From: Halobacteriales archaeon QS_9_67_15
GTDB taxonomy: Archaea; Halobacteriota; Halobacteria; Halobacteriales; Haloarculaceae
Direction: 5' to 3'
DNA: 10,796 nucleotides
Assembly (NCBI GenBank): GCA_003023165.1
Contig: PXSD01000054.1
Location: 2,694 to 13,489 of the forward strand
A program made the translations under genes and the position numbers. This document shows positions 1 to 6,196 of the stretch, one piece after another (the stretch's first letter is position 1; each line of letters starts with the position of its first letter). The notes under the pieces were generated by a model. That model had not been told where the DNA came from and did no database searches. It was given only the letters and a program-made list of their open reading frames with translations.

Positions 1-201
1 GACCCACCGAAGCAAACGATCGACGACCGGCTCGCCGAGGAGGGCCTCTCCGAGACGGTCGAACGGCGGCTGCGGACCAGCAAGCGCGTCTCGAACGACC
101 GACTCCGCGAGCTCGGGTACGAGTTCGCATACCCGACCTACCGCGAGGGGTATCGCGACGCAATCGACGCGTATCTGGGAGATAGCGAGGGGGGCGACTA
201 G
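1..201 (+). CDS. NAD-dependent epimerase/SDR-family protein, C-terminal end (partial)
   Basis: Only the last 66 codons are inside the window, reading in frame from base 1 to TAG at 199-201. The visible tail contains SKRVSNDRLRELGYEFAYPTYREGY. In the extended SDR / nucleoside-sugar epimerase family, a 'KRV-N-L-LGY-YP-YREGY' block closes the substrate-binding lobe and is followed by a short helix and an acidic tail; here the end is AIDAYLGDSEGGD. The catalytic YxxxK and the N-terminal Rossmann GxxGxxG motif would lie upstream of the window and cannot be checked. The substrate is therefore unknown. The next gene starts 140 bp downstream on the same strand, with a hairpin-plus-T-tract between them, so co-transcription is not obvious. 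I am fairly sure of the family and cannot say more about function. Confidence 0.72.
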   Translation, partial: DPPKQTIDDRLAEEGLSETVERRLRTSKRVSNDRLRELGYEFAYPTYREGYRDAIDAYLGDSEGGD

Positions 202-234
202 CCGGCTGGCTCGCGTCCGTCTGCGAACGAGACA

Positions 235-286
235 GGGGGTTATATCGGCCGGTATAGAACCCGTCGGTCCGATATTTTCGATTTTC
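235..286 (+). terminator. Putative hairpin plus T-rich tract after the epimerase gene
   Basis: Bases 241-256 (tatatcggccggtata) form a near-perfect palindrome, with one T/G pair at each side, flanked by gggtt and aaccc that can extend the stem with a small bulge. About 20 bases later two T-tracts occur (gatattttcgattttcg, 271-287). Archaeal transcription often ends at T-rich runs, and this is the first one after the epimerase stop at 201. The palindrome could equally be an operator for the following gene. The call is an inference from sequence alone. Confidence 0.3.
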
Positions 287-307
287 GCCGCCGACCCGGG
301 CAGTGGG

Positions 308-316
308 AAATTACTT
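308..316 (+). promoter_or_regulatory. TATA-like element for the DHH gene (leaderless start)
   Basis: The AT-rich core aaattactt is centred about 29 bp upstream of the ATG at 342. That is the spacing expected when a haloarchaeal mRNA starts at, or one or two bases before, the start codon. There is no Shine-Dalgarno-like sequence directly before the ATG, which fits a leaderless transcript and argues against the in-frame GTG at 303, which lies upstream of this element. Confidence 0.4.
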
Positions 317-341
317 GACCCTCCGAGTTGACAGCCCGGGT

Positions 342-1490
342 ATGCCAGACGCAGCCGCGAGTGGCGTCGGGGCGGGCGACCCGTCCGACGCCGCCGCGGC
401 GGTCGCCGAGCAGGACCCGCTGGTGCTCGGGGCCGCCGTCGTCGGCTTGCTCGTCGTGCTCGTCGCCCTCTGGTGGGGCATCCGCTGGTTTCGCCGGACG
501 CCCGGCCAGCAGTTCATCAGCCACCTCGCCGACCACGAGGACGTCTCGGTTCTGATGCATCCCAATCCCGACCCCGACGCGATGGCCTCCGCGCTCGCGG
601 TCGCCGAGTTCGCGGACCACGCCGGCGTCGACACCTCGCTCCAGTACCCCGGCCAGATCCGCCACCAGGAGAACCGCGCGTTCGAGACCGTCCTCGACCT
701 GGACTTCGACCACGTCGACACGGCGAACGACCTCGTCTCCGACGACGTCGTCCTCGTCGACCACAACGAGCCGCGCGGATTCAGCGGCGCCGAACGCGTC
801 GACCCCATCGCCGTCGTCGACCACCACCCCGGCGAGGGCACCGGCTCCGAGTTCACCGACGTCCGTCCCGACCACGGCTCCTGTGCCAGCATCCTCTCCG
901 AGTACTTCCAGCAGCAGAACTGGGAGCCCGTCTCCCCCAAGGAGGAGGCTGCGCTCAACGGCGACGCCGGTCGCGTCCTCTCGGCCGATACCGCGACGGG
1001 CCTCCTCTACGGCATCCAGTCCGACACCAAACACCTCACGAAGGGCTGTTCCGAGGCGGAGTTTACCGCCAGCGCCTACCTCTACGAGGGCATCGACGAG
1101 GACAGCCTCGACCGCATCGCCAACCCGCAGGTCGACGCCGAAGTCCTCGAGGTGAAGGCCCGCGCCATCAACGAACGCGTCGTTCGCAACGCCTTCGCGG
1201 TGGCCGACGTCGACGAGGTGTCGAACGCCGACGCGATCCCGCAGGCCGCCGACGAGCTCACTCGCCTGGAAGGCGTGACCGCCGTCGTCGTCATGGGCCA
1301 GAGAGACGACACGCTCCACCTCTCCGGCCGCTCCCGGGACGACCGCGTCCACATGGGGAAGGCGCTCCGTGCGGTGGTCGACGACATCCCCATGGCCAAC
1401 GCCGGCGGCCACGCCCGCATGGGCGGCGGTCAGCTGTCCGTCGAGCACATGGAGGGGCTGAGTTCGTCGACCAACTGTTCGACGCCATGA
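342..1490 (+). CDS. Membrane-anchored DHH/DHHA1 family phosphoesterase
   Basis: A 382-aa protein from ATG 342 (a GTG at 303 is less likely; see the TATA-like element). Residues 1-25 are a low-complexity Ala/Asp/Gly leader. Residues 26-48 are one hydrophobic membrane helix (VLGAAVVGLLVVLVALWW region), followed by basic RWFRR, which would leave the enzyme in the cytosol. The DHH domain shows motif I HPNPDPDA (73-80), motif II VLVDHNEP (D140, H141), motif III VVDHH (D160, H161, H162) and a motif IV-like GIQSDT (D228). These are the residues that bind two metal ions, usually Mn. The DHHA1 half carries NAGGHARMGGG (353-363), the substrate-end glycine/His motif. Relatives are NrnA-like or RecJ-like phosphoesterases acting on short oligonucleotides, pAp or cyclic dinucleotides; which of these applies is unknown. 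The reading frame ends in SSSTNCSTP, unlike the family. One extra G in the G-run at 1454-1457 would give a natural-looking end to 1504 (EFVDQLFDAMTGDI). Confidence 0.85.
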   Translation: MPDAAASGVGAGDPSDAAAAVAEQDPLVLGAAVVGLLVVLVALWWGIRWFRRTPGQQFISHLADHEDVSVLMHPNPDPDAMASALAVAEFADHAGVDTSLQYPGQIRHQENRAFETVLDLDFDHVDTANDLVSDDVVLVDHNEPRGFSGAERVDPIAVVDHHPGEGTGSEFTDVRPDHGSCASILSEYFQQQNWEPVSPKEEAALNGDAGRVLSADTATGLLYGIQSDTKHLTKGCSEAEFTASAYLYEGIDEDSLDRIANPQVDAEVLEVKARAINERVVRNAFAVADVDEVSNADAIPQAADELTRLEGVTAVVVMGQRDDTLHLSGRSRDDRVHMGKALRAVVDDIPMANAGGHARMGGGQLSVEHMEGLSSSTNCSTP

Positions 1491-1576
1491 CCGGCGACAT
1501 TTAGCTTGTTTCTCTGTCGTCTGGTCCGTCAAGCCACGAGTGACAGCAATCGACGAACCCGCTCACTCCGCTCGCC

Positions 1577-1690
1577 AGGAGTTACTTCGACCGAAGTCGA
1601 CACTGTATCCCGAAAGCCCTCGACCCGCTCGTCAGGAGTTACTTCGACCGGAGTCGACACCGAATCCCGAAAGCCCTCGACCCGCTCGCG
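1577..1690. repeat. Tandem direct repeat, two 57-bp units
   Basis: Unit 1 is 1577-1633 and unit 2 is 1634-1690; both begin aggagttacttcgacc and end near cgacccgctcg. They differ at five positions by eye (52 of 57 identical). The period is a multiple of three, so on the minus strand it reads as a 19-residue repeat (ERVEGFRDSVSTPVEVTPD and a near copy). Unit 1 contains the perfect inverted repeat acttcg-ac-cgaagt. This may be a fragment of a dispersed haloarchaeal intergenic repeat rather than a gene. Confidence 0.85.
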
Positions 1691-1892
1691 GTCGCTGAGC
1701 CGGATATTCTCGTTCCCTACGGTCACTCGAATAGTGCCGACTCAGGCGACTCCGTTCGCTCCGCTCACCGCGACCGAGTCTCGCCCTTTCAGTCCACCAG
1801 GGCCGCGACTAGACGAACCGCACCACACGCCTCCCCAGCCGATTGCGTTGCTCGTCGCTACGCTCCTGCGCGACTCATCCCTCGCACGGCTC

Positions 1893-1918
1893 CTGTCGCG
1901 GTATAAACGCCGCGACAG
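1893..1918. terminator. Perfect 9-bp-stem hairpin downstream of the glycosyltransferase pseudogene
   Basis: ctgtcgcgg (1893-1901) and ccgcgacag (1910-1918) are exact reverse complements, separated by the 8-base loop tataaacg. The hairpin starts 34 bp beyond the minus-strand stop at 1952, so it could act as a transcript-end or mRNA-stabilising structure for that gene, or for both convergent genes. No T-run follows it on either strand. The TATA-like loop also allows reading it as an operator around a promoter, but no gene start lies at the right distance. Confidence 0.4.
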
Positions 1919-1951
1919 CGCGCGCCAGAGTGAATCAGTTCGACCCTTCGC

Positions 1952-2922
1952 TCAGTCGATCACGCCGTCGAGCGCACGCTGAGAGGCCGCACACACCTCG
2001 TCCGGGTCGAGGTCGGTTTCGCTCCAGGCGGGAAGTTGGTCGTCCGCGTCGGGTTCGCGGACCGAATCCGCGTAGGCGTCGACCTGCTCGCGCTCGTCGA
2101 CGGGGTCGTACTCCAGTCCGTTGAACGACGCGTCGGCCGCGTACTGGTCAATGAATCGCCGCGCCGTAGTGCGGTACCGGTCGCGTAGATACTCGTAGTC
2201 GACGGGGACGCCGGCGTCGGCGAGCGCGTGGAACAGCGCGGCGGCGACTTCGTCAGCCATGTCAGAGAGACCGCCGCGACCGCTGACCGCGCGGTGGTCG
2301 TGTTCGTGGATCCCCAGGTCGACCTGCGCGGTGCCCGCGAACCCGGCCTCGCGGTAGGCGTCGCCGAGCGTGCCGAGTTCCAGCCCCCAGCCGCGAGGTG
2401 GCCGGAGTTCGCGGACGAGGTCGCTTGTCCCGGCGAACTCGCCGGCGAGCGCGTAGCGGAAAGCGGCGAGGTAGTCGACAATCGGGTCCGTGCGGTCCTC
2501 TGCGAGCGCGGCGACGACGGGCTCGTAGAACAGTCGGCAGAGGCGACCGTAGAGCCGGCCGTTCTCGACGCGGGCGTAGTAGCCCTTGACGAACGAGTAG
2601 TCGTGCGCGAGTGGGAACAGGAGGCGGGGCACGTGTTCGGGACCGTAGGTGGTCGCGTCGGCGTCGTGGACGGCGACGAACTCGTTGCGGGCGGCGGCGA
2701 CGCCTCGCGGACGTCGCCGACATTGCCCTCGCTGGCGCGGAGCGCGACGAGCACCGAGTCCGGGTTCACGTCGCCGAGCGTCGACAGCACCTGCTCGGCG
2801 GCGAGACCGGCGTGGTCGCGGTCGGTCAGCGGCACGACGACCGTCGCGCGGTCGACCGGTGCGTCCGGGGTCGCACTGTCGAAGTTGTGCAGCGTCGCCA
2901 CCCGCTCCTGGACGTACTCCAT
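1952..2922 (-). pseudogene. Glucosyl/mannosyl-3-phosphoglycerate synthase-like glycosyltransferase, broken by internal deletion and frameshift
   Basis: The gene starts at ATG 2922 (MEYVQERVATLHNF...), with a TATA-like element 29 bp upstream. The first frame is sensible to about 2704 (...GNVGDVRE). From there the family-like sequence continues in another frame to TGA at 1952-1954: GVAAARNEFVAVHDADATTYGPEHV, FVKGYYARVENGRLYGR, LCRLFYEPVVAAL, LAGEFAGTSDLVRELRPPRGWGLELG, IHEHDHRAV. HDAD is the metal/sugar-nucleotide DxD-type motif, and the AGEFA...GWGLELG block is typical of GpgS-like (GT81) enzymes, which make the compatible-solute precursor glucosyl- or mannosyl-3-phosphoglycerate. The two parts give only about 70 + 250 residues and join VREA directly to VAAAR. 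The segment expected between them, which would carry the nucleotide-binding strand and a GKG-type loop, is missing. Loss of a segment whose length is not a multiple of three explains both the gap and the frame change. A sequencing or assembly fault is the alternative. Confidence 0.75.
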
Positions 2923-2946
2923 CGACGCGGTCTAGCGACTCGACTC

Positions 2947-2955
2947 TCAAATAGT
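2947..2955 (-). promoter_or_regulatory. TATA-like element of the glycosyltransferase pseudogene
   Basis: On the minus strand this reads actatttga, centred about 29 bp before the ATG at 2922. This fits a leaderless haloarchaeal promoter. It has survived although the gene behind it is broken, which suggests that the break is recent. Confidence 0.45.
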
Positions 2956-3018
2956 CCGCCGTTGCGGCAGGCCCGGAACGGCCGGTGGAAACGAGCGGGC
3001 CGTCCCCAGAGTAGCGAT

Positions 3019-4203
3019 TCACGACTCGGCCACGCGGGCGCCGCTGGGCACGCGACCCAGCCAGTTCGCGACGAGGAGCGCGACGAGGATGACGACGAGG
3101 CCGACTGCGAACGTCCGGAAGATCCGGTCGAACGGGACCGCGGCGTCGCGGAGGAAGCCGACGGCGTAGGAGCCGCCGGCTTGGACGAACATCATCGTCC
3201 CCGAGTAGGCGGCGTAGGCGCTCGCGCGGTGGCGGTCCGGAAGCGTCCCGAGCATGTACGTGTCCATTGCCGGGAAGAGGCTGTGGACGACGTACCCCAG
3301 CGCGAGGCTGACCGCGACGACCGCGACGAACCCGGAGACGACGGTGACTGCGAAGACGAGCGCGACGAACCCGCCGAGCAGGACGAGCACGTACCGGACC
3401 ACGTCGAGGCGGTCCGCGAGTCGCCCGGAGAGCGCCATGGCCGGGACGCCGGCACCGAAGACGACCGAGAGGACGGTCCGCGCCGTCGGCTCCGAGAGCG
3501 ACTTCGTCTCGGCGAGGTAGGTGGGGTAGAAGTTGAACAGGCCCTGCCAGACGAAGCCCGTTGCGCCGAGCATGACGACGCCAGCGAGGACGAGTCGCCA
3601 CTGCGCGCGGACGGCGACGAGCAGGTCCCGGTCCTCGGTCCCGGCCTCGGGCAGGTCCGTCCGCCAGGCCGCGACGGTGAACAGAACGGTCGCGATGGCC
3701 GTCATCACGGCCATCACCCGGAACGTCGACGGCCAGCGTCCGGCGTCGAGGACCGCTGTGACGAACAGCGGTGCACCGACCGCCGCGAGCTGGGCGGCCG
3801 TCCCGTGGACGCCGAGAACGGTCCCGACCCGCGACGGGAACAGCTCGCTCACGAGCGGGTTGGCCGCGATGAAGTACGCGCCGCTGGCCATCCCCATCAG
3901 GAACGCGGCGGCCTGCAACGCCCGAATCCCTGGCGCGACGGAGGCGAGGGCGGTCGCCCCCGTCAGCATCGCACCCGTCGCGAAGACGACGTAGTGGCGC
4001 GGGACCCGCGTCAACAGGTACCCGGTCGGGATTCGCGGGACTGCGCTGCCGACCCAGACGAGCGAGGCCAGCAGGCCGACTGCCGCGGCGTCGACCGAGA
4101 GCGCCGCTCGGAGGGGGTCGAGCAACGGCGCGAAGACGACCCGCCCGAGGTTGACGACGAAGACCATCGCACAGAGCGAGCCGAAGAGGCGACGACGCGT
4201 CAC
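3019..4203 (-). CDS. MFS (major facilitator superfamily) transporter
   Basis: A 394-aa integral membrane protein with about twelve hydrophobic segments in two halves: roughly 7-28, 41-63, 70-90, 95-115, 130-150, 162-180, then a polar central loop (181-203, with RTDLPEAGTEDRD), and 204-225, 241-260, 270-290, 292-312, 330-350 and 362-382. The loop-2/3-type motif A of MFS proteins is clear in the second half (GRLADRLDVVRY, 260-271) and degenerate in the first (GYLLTRVPRH, 61-70). Such carriers move small solutes using an ion gradient; the substrate cannot be read from sequence. The start is GTG at 4203, followed by MTRRR, a short basic N-terminus as expected for a cytosolic first end. The broken glycosyltransferase gene begins 96 bp downstream with its own promoter, so the two need not form an operon. 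Family assignment is safe and function is open. Confidence 0.88.
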   Translation of the reverse strand: MTRRRLFGSLCAMVFVVNLGRVVFAPLLDPLRAALSVDAAAVGLLASLVWVGSAVPRIPTGYLLTRVPRHYVVFATGAMLTGATALASVAPGIRALQAAAFLMGMASGAYFIAANPLVSELFPSRVGTVLGVHGTAAQLAAVGAPLFVTAVLDAGRWPSTFRVMAVMTAIATVLFTVAAWRTDLPEAGTEDRDLLVAVRAQWRLVLAGVVMLGATGFVWQGLFNFYPTYLAETKSLSEPTARTVLSVVFGAGVPAMALSGRLADRLDVVRYVLVLLGGFVALVFAVTVVSGFVAVVAVSLALGYVVHSLFPAMDTYMLGTLPDRHRASAYAAYSGTMMFVQAGGSYAVGFLRDAAVPFDRIFRTFAVGLVVILVALLVANWLGRVPSGARVAES

Positions 4204-4348
4204 ACGTCCGAGTTGTCGCGTAGCCCTTCAAGCGTTGCGAAGCCGGCCCGCGTGCGGGAACGACTGTCATATTCGCCCGAGTGCGGTGGCGTGTGGTGCG
4301 TTGGATCTATGCAGGGGGTTTTTCCGGATCCGTGCTGTACCGTCGGCT
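4204..4348. promoter_or_regulatory. Divergent promoter region between MFS and zinc-finger genes
   Basis: This 145-bp gap separates two genes that point away from each other. Before the zinc-finger ATG (4349), the T-rich core ggtttttcc at 4317-4325 sits about 27 bp upstream, the usual TATA distance for a leaderless start. For the MFS gene the best candidate is the weak gcttgaag (minus strand) near 4227-4235. Neither is a strong match. Confidence 0.35.
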
Positions 4349-4519
4349 ATGAGATCGGTCCGAAAGGGACTCCGCTCGGGTGAGATCGAGAAAGACGTCT
4401 ACGAGCGACTCGCCTGCAGCGAGTGCGGGGAAGAGCTCGGGACCGAGAACGACCCCGACGAACTCGGCACCGTCCGCGTCTGCCCCGAGTGCGGCAGCAA
4501 GTGGAAGAAAGTCGGCTGA
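4349..4519 (+). CDS. Small CPxCG-type zinc-finger protein (HVO_0758-like family)
   Basis: A 56-aa protein starting at ATG 4349 (MRSVRKGLRSGEIEKDVYER) and ending at TGA 4519. Two CxxC knuckles, C23-S-E-C26 and C45-P-E-C48, are set 18 residues apart and each is followed by Gly (CSECGEEL, CPECGSKWKK). They should bind one zinc ion in a rubredoxin-like fold. Length, the basic RKGLRxGE start and the 'NDPDELGTVRVCPECG' segment match the conserved haloarchaeal small zinc-finger family that I remember as HVO_0758. Members of that family have been linked to regulation of cell behaviour, but the molecular partner is not settled as far as I know. It is monocistronic, convergent with the aldo/keto reductase gene 52 bp away. 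The protein is unusually Lys-rich for a halophile, as is common in these small nucleic-acid-type zinc fingers. Confidence 0.9.
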   Translation: MRSVRKGLRSGEIEKDVYERLACSECGEELGTENDPDELGTVRVCPECGSKWKKVG

Positions 4520-4571
4520 GCGCGCGTCGCCGTCACTGCGGTCGGAGTCGTTCCCACTCTCCTCTCGCCCG

Positions 4572-5663
4572 TCACTCGAACACCGCGTCGAACGAGTCCG
4601 CGCCGAGCGGCGGATAGGTCCCGGCGGCGACGTTCTCGGCGACGTGTTCGGGCGACCCCATCCCGACCAGCGAGCACGTGACCCCCGGCGCGCTCCGCGC
4701 GAAGTTGATCGCCCGCTGGGCACTCGTCTCCCCCGAAACCTGATCTGCCACGTCCTCGGGCAGTCCGGCACTGGCGAGGTTCCCCTGGGCCAGCGACGCG
4801 CTCGTGAAGACGTTGAGTCCGGCGTCCTGAGCGAACCACAGCGTCGACTGTGCGCCGTCGCTTCCCTCCTGTGACGCGACAGTAAAGGCGTCTGCCATCA
4901 CGACGTTGAACGGCAACTGGACCGCCCGGAAGTGCGTCGCCGCGTTGTCGGCCCGCTTGGCCGCCGCCCGCGCCCGCGAGACTATCTCCGCCAGCGACAG
5001 GTAGCTGTCGTCGTCCGCCGGCACCCGCAGTGCGTCCCACGTCGCGACGCCGTAGTGCCCGATGTCGCCCGCCGCCGCGCGTTCCTCCAGTCGCGTGAAC
5101 GCGTCTTCGAGCTGGTCGTACACCGCCTCGGCGGACCGCTCGGCCAGTTGCGTCTCCGGGTTGTGGACGTAGTACAGGTCGATCGTGTCGAGGTCGAGGT
5201 TACCCAGCGACCGGTCGAGCTGGTCCTCGACGAAGTCGGGCGCGATGCAGTGCTGACCGGCCACGAGGTCGTCCGTGTCGACGACCCCGCTGTCGACGTA
5301 CTCTTCGCGGATCCAGCGGCCGGGGTCGTCCGGTCGCTCGCCGTCGAAGGGGACGAACCCGCCCTTGGTCGCGACCAGCGCGGCCTCGCGGTCGACGTCG
5401 GCGTCCGCGACGGCCTGCCCGACGACGCGCTCGCTGCGCTGGTTGCGGTAGTTGACCGCCGTGTCGACGACGTTGACACCGCTCTCGAGGGCTTCGACGA
5501 TGGCGTCGTGATAGGCGTCGTCGGCCTCGTCCGTCGGGTCGCCGAGGTACGTGCCGACGCCGATGCTGGAGACGACACCCTCGCCGAACCGCCGGAAGTA
5601 CGTGCGGGCGAAGCGGTCGCCGAACTCCTCGCGGTACGCCCACGTCGCGTCCCGAGTGACCAT
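4572..5663 (-). CDS. Aldo/keto reductase family oxidoreductase
   Basis: A 363-aa protein from ATG 5663. The (beta/alpha)8 aldo/keto reductase catalytic tetrad is present in order: Asp67 (NVVDTAVNY), Tyr72, Lys100 (LVATKGG) and His167 (DLYYVHNPE). This indicates an NAD(P)H-dependent cytosolic oxidoreductase acting on a carbonyl substrate. The C-terminal cofactor-binding part is seen in AINFARSAPGVTCSLVGMGSPEHVAENV, the usual 'G-S-EH--EN' block. A longer-than-usual stretch between Lys100 and His167 (FDGERPDDPGRWIREEYVDSG...) is acidic and probably a surface insertion. The start is supported by a TATA-like element 25 bp upstream, implying a leaderless mRNA. The PadR-like gene lies 60 bp upstream on the same strand and could regulate it, but this is inferred from position only. 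The substrate is unknown. Confidence 0.9.
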   Translation of the reverse strand: MVTRDATWAYREEFGDRFARTYFRRFGEGVVSSIGVGTYLGDPTDEADDAYHDAIVEALESGVNVVDTAVNYRNQRSERVVGQAVADADVDREAALVATKGGFVPFDGERPDDPGRWIREEYVDSGVVDTDDLVAGQHCIAPDFVEDQLDRSLGNLDLDTIDLYYVHNPETQLAERSAEAVYDQLEDAFTRLEERAAAGDIGHYGVATWDALRVPADDDSYLSLAEIVSRARAAAKRADNAATHFRAVQLPFNVVMADAFTVASQEGSDGAQSTLWFAQDAGLNVFTSASLAQGNLASAGLPEDVADQVSGETSAQRAINFARSAPGVTCSLVGMGSPEHVAENVAAGTYPPLGADSFDAVFE

Positions 5664-5683
5664 AGCGGTAGTCGGGTGGCCGC

Positions 5684-5692
5684 GAATAAAAG
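5684..5692 (-). promoter_or_regulatory. TATA element of the aldo/keto reductase gene
   Basis: On the minus strand this reads cttttattc, a strong haloarchaeal TATA box, centred about 25 bp before the ATG at 5663. It lies in the 60-bp gap after the PadR-like gene, so the reductase has its own promoter even if read-through occurs. Confidence 0.6.
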
Positions 5693-5723
5693 CGTGCTAT
5701 CTCGCGCTCGCTTCTCTGCGGTG

Positions 5724-6083
5724 CTACGCGTGGTCGGTGGTGTCCGTGCCGTCGGTGGTGTCTTTGCCGTCGCCGGTGGCCGTGCCGTCGGCGGTGTTCC
5801 CATCGTCGGCTTCGATGTGGTCACGCATCCACGCGAACTGTTCGTCGACCATCCGCCGGCCGGCGTCGGTGAGCGCGTACTCGTCGTGGATCCCCGACTC
5901 GCGGAGTTCGAGGTGGCCGTTGTCCACGAGCGTGTCTAGCGCGCCGTAGAACGACTTCGGTTCGACGCGCGAATCGTAGTGCGATTCGAGTCGCGACTTG
6001 AGCGCCTGTCCGTTCAGCGGACCCTCACCTGCGAGGATGATACAGACGTCCCGCCGACGCCCGCTCTGGAGCCACTTGGTCAT
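5724..6083 (-). CDS. PadR-like winged-helix transcriptional regulator
   Basis: A 119-aa protein from ATG 6083 (MTKWLQSGRRRDVCIILA). Residues 7-80 form a winged-helix DNA-binding domain: helix RRRDVCIILAGEGPLNGQALKSRL, recognition part PKSFYGALDTLVDNGHLEL and wing ESGIHDEYALTDAGRRM. The 'FYGALDTLVDNGHLE...YALTDAG' pattern is typical of PadR / phage-related wHTH regulators in haloarchaea. Residues 92-119 are a disordered acidic Asp/Thr/Gly tail built from small repeats (DGTATGDGKDTTDGTDTTD), encoded by repeated gtcggtggt-like DNA at 5730-5800. The PadR C-terminal dimerisation helices are essentially absent, so this is the short form. It is divergent from the 91-aa gene at 6197 and 60 bp upstream of the aldo/keto reductase; either could be a target. 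The ligand is unknown. Confidence 0.82.
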   Translation of the reverse strand: MTKWLQSGRRRDVCIILAGEGPLNGQALKSRLESHYDSRVEPKSFYGALDTLVDNGHLELRESGIHDEYALTDAGRRMVDEQFAWMRDHIEADDGNTADGTATGDGKDTTDGTDTTDHA

Positions 6084-6196
6084 ACGAGCGTCTGCGGTCC
6101 GCGCCGGTTCGACTCTTGTGGTTCCCCGTCGGTTGTCCCTCCAGAGGAGCGACAGCGATCGAAGCCTACGACTATCATCGGCCCTGACCTTCGACA

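Larger units (their letters stand above)
1505..1951. other. 447-bp non-coding intergenic stretch with repeats
   Basis: No convincing gene. The stretch lies between the convergent ends of the DHH gene and the glycosyltransferase pseudogene. It holds two tandem 57-bp repeats (1577-1690), scattered cgctccgctc/gttcgctccg motifs of the kind common in haloarchaeal spacers (about 1560-1575 and 1748-1768), a Pro/Ser-rich pseudo-coding segment at about 1800-1890, and a 9-bp-stem hairpin at 1893-1918. Open frames exist on both strands, but they have ordinary repeat-derived composition and no start signal. The T-rich bases at 1501-1514, just after the DHH gene, could serve as its terminator. Confidence 0.6.

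Noticed and set aside
240..1532. 430-codon open frame on the minus strand
   Set aside because: It is antisense to the DHH phosphoesterase, whose motifs are unmistakable. Its Val/Gly/Asp-rich composition is the usual shadow of a GC-rich acidic gene.
1577..1690. CRISPR-like repeat
   Set aside because: There are only two units, directly abutting, with no unique spacers between them and no cas genes nearby.
1506..1982. 158-codon plus-strand frame and the 65-codon minus-strand frame (1529-1726) in the spacer
   Set aside because: Both derive from the 57-bp repeats and cgctcc-type motifs. Neither has a ribosome binding site, a TATA element at the right distance, or a recognisable fold. I would reconsider the minus-strand frame only if it proves conserved.
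2723..4270. Upstream part of the 772-codon minus-strand frame that contains the glycosyltransferase C-terminal half
   Set aside because: Only the portion below about 2704 is family-like. Everything before it is an Arg/Pro-rich out-of-frame reading of the MFS gene, so there is no giant fusion protein.
2611..4383. 590-codon open frame on the plus strand
   Set aside because: It is antisense to the MFS transporter and to part of the glycosyltransferase. Its sequence is Arg/Asp/Glu low complexity without any domain.
4932..5939. 335-codon plus-strand open frame
   Set aside because: It is antisense to the aldo/keto reductase and the PadR-like gene, which both have clear motifs.
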